Source: Planctomycetia bacterium
Lineage (GTDB): Bacteria; Planctomycetota; Planctomycetia; Pirellulales; Thermoguttaceae
Length of the DNA: 64,000 bases
Direction of reading: 5' to 3'
NCBI GenBank assembly: GCA_030527185.1
Contig: JAUNBF010000001.1
Location: 1 to 64,000, forward strand
How positions within the stretch are numbered: the first letter of the stretch is position 1; the number at the start of each line of letters is the position of its first letter. The translations under genes were made by a program, and so were the position numbers. The notes under the pieces were generated by a model. The model did no database searches and was not told the DNA's origin. It was given only the letters and a program-made list of their open reading frames with translations. Positions 25,889 to 35,769 of this stretch are shown in pieces.

Positions 25889-28504
25889 ATGTTTTTCAAA
25901 AGAATAGTGCTGGCGTTGTGCCTGACGGGTATTGGCGGATGGATGACACGGGAAGCGACCTGTGAGGAATCGGACATTTCCATTCCCGTGGCGGAAATTG
26001 AGCTTCCTCCCATGGATGAGGATGGTGAAATTGCGGAAATGGCGGAGGAACCTTCCCCTCCTGCCGATTCCACCGACACGGAAACCCCGGAAGAAGGTGG
26101 GGAACTGGATTTGATTGGCAATTCTCTCGATTCTTCCGAGAAACTCCCTGAAAATGAGGAACTCCCTGAAAATGAGGTGGAGACGGGAGAATCTGTGGCT
26201 CCTGGGGAATCGCGTCCTTTGGAGGAAATTGGCCCGGCAACCGAGACGAATGGATTGCCGGAGGAAGAGGACGCGGGTCTCTCTGTCGAAGGACTTTTCG
26301 ACACGCCACCTGCCACGGAAGTGGAGGGGACGGGATTGCCGACGGAAAATCCATCGACGCCGGGGCTGTCGCCCGATACGGATACCGTTCCTGGATTGCC
26401 AGAAGAAAATTTGCCGGAAGAACAATTGCCAAGTGAGAATCTGTCCGAGATACCGCGTACTCTTCCTCCCGCTACCCCTAATCGGGTAAAACCGGAGGAG
26501 AATCGTGCCAGCACTCGCCGTGAAAATGCGACACCGAGCGGTACCGTTTTGGATCGTGTACTCGACTCTCCCGGCACGGAAGATTTGCCGTTGGGAACGA
26601 GGAAAACCTCTCTCGACGAGGCACTTCCGAAAAAATCTGCCGCGAAAGAGTTGCTGGAGACGTTGGTGAGTTTGCCGAAATCGCCGTTGGGAGAGGTGGA
26701 GTCGCTGCCGTTGGAAGATTTTCTGGCACGCTGGTCGGGAGATGAGGCAGGACTGCTGCGTGGGATGGCTGTTTACTGGGAAGCGGCGGAGAAAAACAGT
26801 GCGTTGGCATACTGGCTGAAACGGCAAAAACTGCTGCGGCAGTGGAAGGCTTCGGCTGCGGAAACGGCGTTGCACCAGGCGGCGTTGGCTCACGCGGAAA
26901 CGGCCATTGCCGACGCGACGGTTTCGATTCGGACAACGGCCATGATTCTGGGGCATTGGATGGACAAACCACATGAAGTGCAGGCTCAAACACTTCCCCA
27001 TGCCGGTTCGTACCAGACGCGGTATGAAGAGGTGGAGCGGGAAGGGAACGCCACGCCGGAAGGCTCTTTTCTGAACCGCCTGATTGGGCTGCGTCACGAA
27101 CAGTTGATGGCGGCGGCCGGTGCGTATCGCTCTTCGGAATATGTTTTGCAGGAGTTGCTGAAACAGACCGCGCCGTTGTCGGCCATTTTACAGGGGATGG
27201 ATCAGGTCAATGAACGGCGGGAACTTTTTTTCGATGTTTTGCTGGAATATAACGAAACGATCCTGAAATACGTCCTTCAGGTGAGCTATCGCCGAGGAGC
27301 GGAAATGTTGCCATTGCTGGTGGTCGTGCCGCCGAAAGTGCCGACGGAAAATTATGTCACGCCACCTGCCCGTTTGCCGCTTTCCAACCCTCCCGCCGGG
27401 GAATCGTCGTCGGTTTTAACGCCTGCGGAAGAACCCGCTTCCACGTTTGAAACGACCCCCGTTCCGGCGCTGCCTCCTGCGGAAAGTGGCGTTCCGATGG
27501 AGGTGGATCCGATTCCCGAAGTGGATTTTTCGGAATCGATGGAGGTGGTGCCGGATGTTCCAGGTGGTTGGGGAGCCGCTCCGGTGGAAACACCGCCGCC
27601 CAGTAGTGAATTTCAGTCGATTGGAGGCGAAACGGGAAGCATTTCCACACTTCCATCCATTGCCCCTTTGCCACCGCCGACACCGAAATCGAACGATTCG
27701 GGAAGCCGTTCCCGCTCTTCTGCGAAACCTCCTTTTCGGCTCGTTTCCGAGTCGGTGTTGATGTCCACGTCGGAAAATCTGACAGACCGCTCTTCCGAGG
27801 TGGAAGTTCTTTCGCTGGAGAACCTCTATCCGCGAGTTCCGTTGGAATCCCGGGAGTCGGCCACGAAAATCTACTGGCGTTACGCGGTGGTGCAGGCTCA
27901 GCGTCTGATGTTGGAACACCAGCGCAAAGTCATGGATCGTCTGGGAGAAAAAATCCTCCAGCAGAGTGATACGTGGAATCCTCTGGCGGGTTTGCGGTTG
28001 GAAGAGGCCATTTTAGGGCTGCGGGCAGAACAGGTGGCTCTGGAAATTGCGGCTTATGAGGAGTTGAGAGATTTGTATGCCCTTTTTTCGATACGGGAAA
28101 ATTTTCCATCGGTCTTGCCGATCGCTTCCACCCGTCCCAAGTCGTCCGATTTTCAGCTCCATCTCGATCAATTGCAGGCCGGTTCGCAGAGCCATCAGCA
28201 GGCGGTGAATCGTGCCCGGCAGTTGGATTATTGCGTTTCGCAGCTTTCGGCCATTCATCCGGCCATGGAGCGGTTGGTGCTTTTGCTCACACCGGGGGAG
28301 GAGGCGGAAATGGAACGGTTGGTGGGATCGTTGCAGGAAGCGGATTGCGAACCATTTCTCCAAACGCTCCAGCAGGCACGCCGGGCGAGTGCCCACTATT
28401 TACGGCTGGTTTACGCGGCTGATTTTGCGTTGACTTCGGCTGTTTTTGCCGGAATGCCTTCCACGGTTTCGACGGAAGAACTGATTCGACGATTGACACT
28501 TTAA
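25889..28504 (+). CDS. Secreted acidic Pro/Glu-rich protein of unknown function
   Basis: 871 residues. The ATG at 25889 follows AGGA and opens a signal peptide (MFFKRIVLALCLTGIGGW). Residues ~30-210 are acidic and Pro-rich with repeated ENEELPENE-like units. A helical block (about 220-460) is followed by a Pro/Ser linker (about 490-610) and a second helical block (about 620-860) with heptad-like Leu/Ala spacing. The paired helical blocks loosely recall outer-membrane efflux (TolC-like) proteins, but no diagnostic motif was seen. It lies between the cationic Arg/Pro-rich protein and the ArfB gene. The opposite charge of the two neighbours hints that they may bind each other. Function unknown. 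Confidence 0.7.
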   Translation: MFFKRIVLALCLTGIGGWMTREATCEESDISIPVAEIELPPMDEDGEIAEMAEEPSPPADSTDTETPEEGGELDLIGNSLDSSEKLPENEELPENEVETGESVAPGESRPLEEIGPATETNGLPEEEDAGLSVEGLFDTPPATEVEGTGLPTENPSTPGLSPDTDTVPGLPEENLPEEQLPSENLSEIPRTLPPATPNRVKPEENRASTRRENATPSGTVLDRVLDSPGTEDLPLGTRKTSLDEALPKKSAAKELLETLVSLPKSPLGEVESLPLEDFLARWSGDEAGLLRGMAVYWEAAEKNSALAYWLKRQKLLRQWKASAAETALHQAALAHAETAIADATVSIRTTAMILGHWMDKPHEVQAQTLPHAGSYQTRYEEVEREGNATPEGSFLNRLIGLRHEQLMAAAGAYRSSEYVLQELLKQTAPLSAILQGMDQVNERRELFFDVLLEYNETILKYVLQVSYRRGAEMLPLLVVVPPKVPTENYVTPPARLPLSNPPAGESSSVLTPAEEPASTFETTPVPALPPAESGVPMEVDPIPEVDFSESMEVVPDVPGGWGAAPVETPPPSSEFQSIGGETGSISTLPSIAPLPPPTPKSNDSGSRSRSSAKPPFRLVSESVLMSTSENLTDRSSEVEVLSLENLYPRVPLESRESATKIYWRYAVVQAQRLMLEHQRKVMDRLGEKILQQSDTWNPLAGLRLEEAILGLRAEQVALEIAAYEELRDLYALFSIRENFPSVLPIASTRPKSSDFQLHLDQLQAGSQSHQQAVNRARQLDYCVSQLSAIHPAMERLVLLLTPGEEAEMERLVGSLQEADCEPFLQTLQQARRASAHYLRLVYAADFALTSAVFAGMPSTVSTEELIRRLTL

Positions 28505-28524
28505 GAGAAAATTTCCGTAAAATC

Positions 28525-28953
28525 ATGCCCGAACCTGAATTTTATCATCTGGAAATTCCAGAATCAGAAATCTCTTTCACCTTCGTGCGCAGCAGCGGGC
28601 CGGGAGGACAGAATGTCAATAAAGTGGCGAGCAAGGCGGTACTCTCCTGGAACCCCGCCACGTCGGTACTTTTGGCAGGAAGGCCGGAGGTGGTGGAGCG
28701 TTTGCAGACCCTTTATCCGTCGGCATTTAACAAAAAAGGGGAGATACTTCTGAAGAGTCAACTGACACGTGACGCGATTCGGAATCGGGAAGATTGTCTG
28801 GAAAAATTGCGTGCCATGCTCCTGCGAGCTTTTCGGAAGCCGAAACGGCGGATCCGGACGAAGCCGACACGAGGTTCCAACGAACGTCGCTTGCGAAAAA
28901 AATCTCAAAATGCGGAGAAAAAAGCGTCCCGGAATTTTCGGCAGGAATTTTGA
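28525..28953 (+). CDS. arfB: ArfB-type ribosome rescue peptidyl-tRNA hydrolase
   Basis: 142 residues with the release-factor class I catalytic domain: SSGPGGQNVNKVASK contains the GGQ loop that hydrolyses peptidyl-tRNA, followed by a basic tail rich in Arg/Lys (FRKPKRRIRTKPT, RRLRKKSQ) that in E. coli YaeJ/ArfB enters the empty mRNA channel of stalled ribosomes. The codon-recognition domains of RF1/RF2 are absent, which separates it from true release factors. The ATG at 28525 lies 20 bases after the upstream stop. Its action would be rescue of non-stop ribosomes in the cytoplasm. Confidence 0.9.
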   Translation: MPEPEFYHLEIPESEISFTFVRSSGPGGQNVNKVASKAVLSWNPATSVLLAGRPEVVERLQTLYPSAFNKKGEILLKSQLTRDAIRNREDCLEKLRAMLLRAFRKPKRRIRTKPTRGSNERRLRKKSQNAEKKASRNFRQEF

Positions 28954-28992
28954 AATTTTTTGGAAATTTTTCGGAAATTGAAAAATAAGGGG

Positions 28993-29021
28993 TTGATTTC
29001 TCCTCCGCGGGAATGTATAAT
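28993..29021 (+). promoter_or_regulatory. Promoter for the PEP-CTERM / DUF1559 / HzsA-related unit
   Basis: -35 TTGATT (28993-28998), 17-base spacer, -10 TATAAT (29016-29021): the same elements and spacing as at 10568-10596. It lies about 105 bases before the signal-peptide ATG at 29126. Confidence 0.75.
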
Positions 29022-29037
29022 GAATATCGGTGTAGGA

Positions 29038-29078
29038 TCTGTTCCGGCTTTGGATGGCTCATCCCCTGAGTGAACAGA
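29038..29078 (+). promoter_or_regulatory. Structured 5' leader
   Basis: Just after the expected transcription start, TCTGTTC (29038-29044) can pair with GAACAGA (29072-29078), enclosing a small hairpin GGATG/CATCC (29052-29056, 29060-29064). It could affect stability or translation of the PEP-CTERM message. No known riboswitch class was recognised. Confidence 0.35.
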
Positions 29079-29125
29079 ATCGTGCGTTGAGGAGTTTTGG
29101 TCTGTTTTTTCAAGTGAGGTATCCC

Positions 29126-31143
29126 ATGAAAAGAAGTTTCCTGAAGATGTTGTTCTGGGGAATAACAATTGTTAATTTAGCCGGGGGGGGGGGGATAGAG
29201 AAACTGTAGCGTTGGAGATAAAGGATTCTGTTACGTATCCAGGCACCTCTCTTACGGATACAACGATCGACGTTCTGGCGAGTGGAACTCTGACGCTGAA
29301 TAGTAGCTGGGCGATTGGAGATGGGCAACGATTGAATCTTTACGGAACGCTTGTAGCTGGGGTGGAAAAGTCGGCGATTCGGAATGATGGGGGCAGTTCG
29401 AGTATCTTTATTGATGGTGGCAAGGTACTGGTCAATCAGACGACGAACATTGTTGGTGGTACGGATTATACCTTTCTTTATTACAGCGGCGGACGGATTG
29501 GTTATACGCTCGGAAGTGGTGGTGTAACGTTTGAGGTCAATAATCCGGCTACCATTACCCGCGTTTCGGGAACACTCCAAAATGCCAGTGGTGTTGTGGG
29601 AACCGTGACGAAAACGGGAAGCGGGACACTGCAACTGTTGCCTGCCAACAACTATACCGGTGTGACCACCATTCAGGGAGGCGTGGTGGAAATTTTGAGC
29701 GGTAACGCAACGAGTGGTTATACCGGCGGATTTGCGATGGAAGGAGGGACGCTGAAAAACAACGCGGCGTACACGATGGCTGTCAACGGGGCGTCGGCGG
29801 GAACGAACGTTTTGCTTGGAAATGTCAAGGACCGTACCAACGCCACGGCGAATACTGCCATGACCATTACTGGCAATTCCACCGTATTAAGCCTTGGCAA
29901 CGCGACGACTGCCGGGAACCTGACGACGACGGGATATGTGCTTGTCGAGAATGGGGGCACGCTGAATATCGTCAACGGTACAAACACGATCCATGGTGTC
30001 CGTCCCGCAGTTCAAAAGGACGGGATCCATGTTCTCAACTCCACACTCAACGTTTCCGGTGGGACGACAACGATGGGTTATAATTTCCGGCTTGAGAATG
30101 GTACGATGACCATGACGGGAGGAACCGTAACGGTCGGGACGAGCAGTAGTACCAGCGAGGCTTACAATGTCTTTATCGGAGGAAATGGAACAGGAACGGC
30201 AACGATTACGGGAGGGACGCTGGATAGCAAACAGAATATCTATGTTGGTTGGTCGGGAGCCGATGATAGCTCTCTGACGCTGGACGGCGGAACGTTAAAA
30301 GCGGGCAACTCCGACGGTGGGCTTGTTTTTGGAAACAGTGGCGGGTGCAGCATGGACTTCATCCGTGGCACGGTTGCGGTCAACCGAATGGGAAACCGTA
30401 TGAATGATACAACGCCAGGAACCATCCAAATTTATGGCAACAACATCACCTGGTCCAACTACGACGGAACGGGGAATATTGCGGCCGTGTCTCTGAACAG
30501 CAATTTGACCACTAATCTGGTGGTGGCCTCCGACGGTTTTTCCACGCTTACGGCAGAGAGTATTTATTTTGCGGGTAAAGCCAATGTCTCTTATGCTGGT
30601 GGCGCGGGGGTATTTTCGGAATACGACCTGATAAAAGGGACGACGTTTACAGGGTCGGGCACGGTGACAAGTACCGGACTTTTTACCGCGGGAAAAGGGG
30701 TGAACGGTATCTCTCTTACTGGCCTGAATTCCCAGCTGGAAGTGGAAAGTACCTTTTCCCGTGACGGTGTTCGATTCTCTTCCACGGAATCTGGCTGGTT
30801 CACCACGCCGTACGATATTTCCGATTTGATTTTGAACCTTGATTTGGGAAATTCCAATGCCGATGAATTTCTCGCCTGGCTCAATGGAGAGACCTATTAC
30901 GACCATGAAGCGACCCTTACAGACGGACAACTTTCCCTCGGCAACCTGACCAGCCTGGTGGCAGGCGAAGCGTTTTTCTGGGATTTCTCCGGGTTCGACG
31001 GAATCGTGCGGCTTACCGGACTTTCGGGAACGGTGGATATGCCGGGCGTGCCGGAACCTTCGACGTGGGGACTTCTTTTGGGTGGATGGGTCTTTTTACT
31101 GTGGGGTTTCGGAAGGCGATTTCGGAAAAATGGGGGGGAGTAA
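29126..31143 (+). CDS. PEP-CTERM beta-repeat protein, out of frame at a G12 tract
   Basis: The gene has a promoter, a GAGG ribosome site and an ATG at 29126 that opens a signal peptide (MKRSFLKMLFWGITIVNLAG). After 12 G (29183-29194) that frame meets a TAG within five codons. One more G would join it to the long downstream frame, giving AGGGGDRETVALEIKD and then about 640 residues of Gly/Thr-rich beta repeats (for example GGTLNIVNGTNTIHG) and a PEPSTWGLLLGG tail ending RRFRK. As read, only the signal peptide would be made from this start; a TTG at 29212 without signal peptide is the only other start. Either this is a phase-variable gene in the OFF state, or one G was lost in sequencing. The DUF1559 gene follows 1 base after the stop. 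Confidence 0.75.
29183..29194 (+). repeat. G12 homopolymer at the signal-peptide boundary
   Basis: Twelve G after TTTAGCC, at codon 20 of the PEP-CTERM gene. The frame with the mature protein needs 10 or 13 G. Confidence 0.9.
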
Positions 31144-31144
31144 A

Positions 31145-32152
31145 ATGAAAAAAAGGGGCTTTACATTGGTGGAGTTGCTGGTGGTGATCGCGATTATCGG
31201 GATGTTGGTGGGGTTGTTGCTCCCGGCTGTCCAACAGGCACGGGAAGCCGCCCGAACGATGTCGTGTAATAACCAGATGCGGCAGTTGGCTCTGGCCTGT
31301 CTGAATTATGAGAGCCAGAGTCGCTCCTATCCGCCCAATGGCTGGAACTGGTACTGGGTGGGAGACCCCGATCGCGGTGGGGCAGGCCAGCCGGGGGGAT
31401 GGAGCTATACGATCCTCCCTTTCCTCGAGCAGACCGCACTTTTTCAGTTGGGCGCGGATGGTGAGCCGGATCAAGTGACCGATATTCAAAAAAACGGAGC
31501 CAGAGAGCGTGGGGAAGTTCCCCTGGCGATTTTTTTATGCCCCAGCCGTCGTGCCACCGCCGCGTACCCGATGGGAAAACATCAGGCAGTGAATTGCGCG
31601 ACGCTTCAGATCGGTGGCGATTCCGCGGATCTGGTAGTGAAAGGGGATTACGCGGCCAATTCGGGAAGTAAAGGATTTCTGGATACCGGAAGTCCCAGTT
31701 CCCTGGCCGATTTTCCCAACGGTGCCCGCCGAGCCGGTGATACCGATACCGCCTATAACGGCCTGATATTTGCACGCAGTACGGTGACGGTGGGAATGGT
31801 TCGGGATGGAACGACCAACACGTATTTGTTGGGCGAAAAGTTCCTCTCCCCCGATTTTTATACCACCGGTACCAACGGCGGTGACAACCAGTCGTTCTAC
31901 ATCGGCCAGGATTGTGACAATGACCGATGGACGTACAACGAAAATGGCTATGGCAATATCGCTTATTACCAACCGCGTCAGGATCGACCGGGAGTCGATT
32001 ACTGCTATAGTTTCGGAAGTTGCCATGCGGGAAGTTTCGGTATGGCCATGGCGGACGGCTCCGTTCAGCGAATCACTTACGACATTGATCAGGAAATACA
32101 CCGTTATCTGGGCGATCGAGCCGACGCGCAGGCGGTGCGATTGCCGGATTAG
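31145..32152 (+). CDS. DUF1559 prepilin-like protein
   Basis: 335 residues. The leader MKKRGFTLVELLVVIAI is a minimal type IV prepilin start, and LLPAVQQAREAARTMSC follows. Then GGWSYTILPFLEQ, a LCPSRR motif and the C-terminal SCHAGSFGMAMADGSVQRITY. The ATG lies 1 base after the stop of the PEP-CTERM gene, whose last codons supply the ribosome site, so the two are translationally coupled. This is the same partnership as at 10698/11885 and 38580/39586. Likely a pseudopilin-like surface protein; function unknown. Confidence 0.92.
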   Translation: MKKRGFTLVELLVVIAIIGMLVGLLLPAVQQAREAARTMSCNNQMRQLALACLNYESQSRSYPPNGWNWYWVGDPDRGGAGQPGGWSYTILPFLEQTALFQLGADGEPDQVTDIQKNGARERGEVPLAIFLCPSRRATAAYPMGKHQAVNCATLQIGGDSADLVVKGDYAANSGSKGFLDTGSPSSLADFPNGARRAGDTDTAYNGLIFARSTVTVGMVRDGTTNTYLLGEKFLSPDFYTTGTNGGDNQSFYIGQDCDNDRWTYNENGYGNIAYYQPRQDRPGVDYCYSFGSCHAGSFGMAMADGSVQRITYDIDQEIHRYLGDRADAQAVRLPD

Positions 32153-32233
32153 TGGTGAATGACGCGAAATTTCAAGCCCTGCCTTGAGGTAGGGTGGAAT
32201 TCCCCCCTTTTTCAACAAGGAGATTAAAGAAAG

Positions 32234-35200
32234 ATGAAGAAAATCCTGCCGTTTTTATTGTGTTGCTGGATTGGAGTAGGGGTCTACGGACAGACGTATA
32301 CCGAGGAGGATATTGCCCAACGACATACCCGCCCCTATCCTCTGGCACGTCTGCACCAGGACTGGATGTATCAGGATTACGGCAGTCTGAAGATTGCGGC
32401 CTGTTTCACTTCCGAGGAATCGTCGGCGGTGGAAGAAAAAATGGTTCGCAAAGTGCTGGCCGAGCTGAAAGAAGGGGGCGTGGCGACGGAATTGTGGGAA
32501 AAACGGCTCGATTCGCTGATTTCGGAGAAAAAACCGGGAAATGAGCCGTCCTGGAAAGAGCTTTACCTGGAAGTCTGCCAGAAACGTCGGGAATTGCGAC
32601 TGCGGTATTTCCAGAACCAGCCGCGAGATTATATCTATGCCAAACATTTTGTCTTCGGCGACGCTCAGGCGATGTTTGCCATGACCGATCACCTGACCGA
32701 CGCGATTTTTCGGGAATGTGGCCGGGATTATCGGATGAACTCCCAGTTGTGCCGAATGCGAATCCAGGAAGACGGCACGATTTCCACCGAGGTGATTTAC
32801 GATTGTCCGACCGGCGTGGTGCGTGACCCCAGTGTTTCGTACGATGGCAAAAAACTGGCCTTTTCCATGCGAAAAACCGACCATAACGGTGGCGACGACT
32901 TCCATTTGTACGTCATGGACCTGGCTACGCGGGAAGTCCAACAAATTACTTTCGGAGCGGGAACGGCCGACATGGAACCGGAGTGGCTTCCCGACGGCAA
33001 TCTGATTTTCACCTCCACACGGTGTGTTGTTTCCGCGCCTTGCTGGTGGTCGAGTGTGTGTAACCTGTACACTTGCGATGGCGAGGGGCGTTACATCCGT
33101 CGATTGGGTGTGGATCACGGCCATACCGTTTTTCCGCATGTCACCAACGATGGCCGAATTACCTACACCCGATGGGAATATTCGGATCGTAACGCCGGGT
33201 ATCTTCATACGCTTTTTGTCATGAACGCGGACGGAACGAATCAGACCGAATTTTACGGCAACAATTCCCAATATCCTGCCGCCGTTCTCCATGCCCGCAG
33301 TATTCCCAATTCGACGAAAATGGTCGCCATTGCCGGCGCTCACCACATCGACCAGCGTGGCAAGTTGATTCTGATCGACCGCCGGGAAGGAACGCAGGCA
33401 GGGGATGGCGTTTATTTCCTGGCTCCCAAACGACCCATGCCAAATCTGGAAAATACGGGTCATGAGACGACGGGCGGGAATGTGGTGCATGGAACCGAGG
33501 GAGAACAGTTCCAGTATCCCTACCCTCTGGATGAAGAAAACTATCTCGTCTGCTACTCGCCGGAAGGGGGAGCGATACGTGGATTGAAAGGGATCCACAA
33601 TGGAAAACAGGGGGCACCTCCTTTTGGAATTTACTGGATGAAAAGTGACGGAAAACGGGAATTGCTGATTTATGATCCGGTCATTTCCGCCGGACAGCAG
33701 GTTGCGTTGATGGCGAGGGAACAGCCTTTCCAAAAAGTCTCCACGGTGGATGAGAAACAGAAAACCGGACTTTTCTACGTGCAAAACGTCTACTTTGGCC
33801 CCGGTTTGCAGGGAATCGAGCCGGGAACGGTGAAAAAAATGCGTATCGTGGCTCTCGATTACCGTGTGAAAGGGACGGTGGCGCTGGGACTCCACCCCAA
33901 TGGCGGGCACCAAACGTCGCCGTGCGCCATCAATAACGGTTGCTACGATATTCGTCACGTCCTGGGAACGGTCGATGTTGAAGAGGACGGAAGCTGCTAT
34001 TTTGAATGTCCTTCCCGTGTGCCGGTCTTTTTCCAGATGTTGGATGAAAAGGGACGAATGGTGCAGAATATGCGTAGTTGGACGATGGTTTTGCCGGGAG
34101 AATCGTTTTCCTGTATCGGTTGTCACGAAGATAAAAACAGCACCTTCATCGACAAAAATCCGATTACGCTGGCACTGAAAAAACCACCCCAGAAAATCCA
34201 GCCCTTTTTCGCGCCGGGAGAAGAGCCGGTTCAGGAAATGGAGCGTTTTCTCTCCGATTCGGAAAAAGAGGCCATGGCCTGGCTGGGAACCAGCGCGCCG
34301 CAGGGAATGGACGTTCCCAAAGGCTTCAGTTATACCCGTGAAATCCAGCCGATTTGGGACAAACATTGTATCCAGTGCCACGCGGGAGAGAAAAACCCTG
34401 AAAAGAAGGACGTTCCCCTGAATCTTCTGGGAGACACCCGATCGTTTACCATGAAGGAGCTTTACGGACGTGCCAAATGGCGCACCTGTATGCGTCCTTA
34501 CGGAAAAGTCACGCAGGGAAATCCTGGTCGAAATTTCAGTGAGTCGTATCTCGCTCTGACCGATTTTGGTTACAATGCCAAAATTCCCGTCATGCACAGT
34601 TCCGCTTCCCAAGACCCGTCGTATCTTTCCTTTTTTGGCGGAAAACCGGAAAACATCCCCGATCCCACCGGCCCGGGCGGCTACGACCGATCGGAATACG
34701 ATGGAAATGGCATTCTCAACTGGGCACACGCCTGTGGCTCCTGTGGAATGCTCCCTCCCAAAACGTATGGCTCCACCAGCAGCCGCCTGATGGAATACCT
34801 GGAACCGTCGCACTACAACGTGCAATTGACGCGGGAGGAAAAGGAACGCATAGCGTGCTGGATTGATCTCAACGTCCCGTATTGTGGCTCCTGGATGGAG
34901 GAGAATATCTGGGATCAACTGGAACATGCCCGCGATTCGGGTTTAACTCCGTGGTACGTCTATCGCGACAAAATGCGGCAGATTTACCTCTATTTTGAGG
35001 CCAAACGGTTGAAAAATGCCGAAATCGAACTGGAACATCGAAAACGCTACCTCCAACATCGGGAGGAGGGCACCTCGTTTGAACTTTCCGATTTTCCGGT
35101 CTATACGTTTGGTGGTCAGGAGGTGCAGAAACAGTTTGTCGCGTGGTACGACCAGTTGCCTCAAACCGTGCCGATTTATGGAATGGCGGCAGGGAAAGAT

Positions 35201-35680
35201 GCTCGTGGCGGAACCAACGTGGCGAATGAGTTCCGAAATCTGGCGAAAAATCCCGATGCTTACGCCTATCATCTCCGTTCGTATCCACGGGTGACATCCA
35301 ATTCTCACGCAGGCTACCGACCGGAATTTTCACCAATCCATGCCATCGACGGAAATTCTGCCCCGGAAAAATATTGGCGACCGGCACGTCGAACCGACCT
35401 TTGGCTGAAAGTGGAACTGGGGCGAAATGTCGAGGTGGAAAAAGTGGTGATTCGACTTCACCTGGCCGAAAATCAGGCAAAAACCTGGCATCGGGCGGTA
35501 CTTCTCTTTTCCGATGGAAAGAAAATCCCGATCGAACTGAAGAAAACCACCGAGCCACAGGAATTTGCCTTCCCGAAGACGATCTGTTCGTGGGTTCAAT
35601 TGACCGAACTGGAAGAGACCTTTCCTTTGGGGGACAACGGGATTGTGGAGTGGGAAATCTGGGGGAAAGATTTGCCATAA
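32234..35680 (+). CDS. HzsA-related dihaem secreted protein with C-terminal discoidin-like domain
   Basis: 1148 residues. Signal peptide MKKILPFLLCCWIGVGVYG, then a helical N-terminal region (about 20-180) unlike the sugar-lyase-like domain of the paralogue at 6095. A TolB/WD40-like propeller follows (about 185-560; DPSVSYDGKKLAFSM, DMEPEWLPDGNLIFTS). Two c-type haem motifs are present: CIGCH (627-631) and CIQCH (712-716). The third haem motif of the paralogue is missing; ACGSCG lacks the His. The last ~130 residues (NSHAGYRPEFSPIHAIDGN...YWRPA) look like an F5/8 type C carbohydrate-binding domain. A redox or substrate-sensing role on extracellular glycans is inferred. AAGGAG precedes the start. 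Confidence 0.82.
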   Translation: MKKILPFLLCCWIGVGVYGQTYTEEDIAQRHTRPYPLARLHQDWMYQDYGSLKIAACFTSEESSAVEEKMVRKVLAELKEGGVATELWEKRLDSLISEKKPGNEPSWKELYLEVCQKRRELRLRYFQNQPRDYIYAKHFVFGDAQAMFAMTDHLTDAIFRECGRDYRMNSQLCRMRIQEDGTISTEVIYDCPTGVVRDPSVSYDGKKLAFSMRKTDHNGGDDFHLYVMDLATREVQQITFGAGTADMEPEWLPDGNLIFTSTRCVVSAPCWWSSVCNLYTCDGEGRYIRRLGVDHGHTVFPHVTNDGRITYTRWEYSDRNAGYLHTLFVMNADGTNQTEFYGNNSQYPAAVLHARSIPNSTKMVAIAGAHHIDQRGKLILIDRREGTQAGDGVYFLAPKRPMPNLENTGHETTGGNVVHGTEGEQFQYPYPLDEENYLVCYSPEGGAIRGLKGIHNGKQGAPPFGIYWMKSDGKRELLIYDPVISAGQQVALMAREQPFQKVSTVDEKQKTGLFYVQNVYFGPGLQGIEPGTVKKMRIVALDYRVKGTVALGLHPNGGHQTSPCAINNGCYDIRHVLGTVDVEEDGSCYFECPSRVPVFFQMLDEKGRMVQNMRSWTMVLPGESFSCIGCHEDKNSTFIDKNPITLALKKPPQKIQPFFAPGEEPVQEMERFLSDSEKEAMAWLGTSAPQGMDVPKGFSYTREIQPIWDKHCIQCHAGEKNPEKKDVPLNLLGDTRSFTMKELYGRAKWRTCMRPYGKVTQGNPGRNFSESYLALTDFGYNAKIPVMHSSASQDPSYLSFFGGKPENIPDPTGPGGYDRSEYDGNGILNWAHACGSCGMLPPKTYGSTSSRLMEYLEPSHYNVQLTREEKERIACWIDLNVPYCGSWMEENIWDQLEHARDSGLTPWYVYRDKMRQIYLYFEAKRLKNAEIELEHRKRYLQHREEGTSFELSDFPVYTFGGQEVQKQFVAWYDQLPQTVPIYGMAAGKDARGGTNVANEFRNLAKNPDAYAYHLRSYPRVTSNSHAGYRPEFSPIHAIDGNSAPEKYWRPARRTDLWLKVELGRNVEVEKVVIRLHLAENQAKTWHRAVLLFSDGKKIPIELKKTTEPQEFAFPKTICSWVQLTELEETFPLGDNGIVEWEIWGKDLP

Positions 35681-35769
35681 TGAAGGTGTTGCGTGGGGCA
35701 TAACCAGCAGAATGCCCCACTTCCAACAGAAACCATTACCCATCCCAGAAAAGAGGATACTCAGAAAAG

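Noticed and set aside
32255-34927. 890-codon open frame antisense to the second HzsA-related gene
   Set aside because: Same kind of shadow; no ribosome site, no domain, composition typical of antisense frames.
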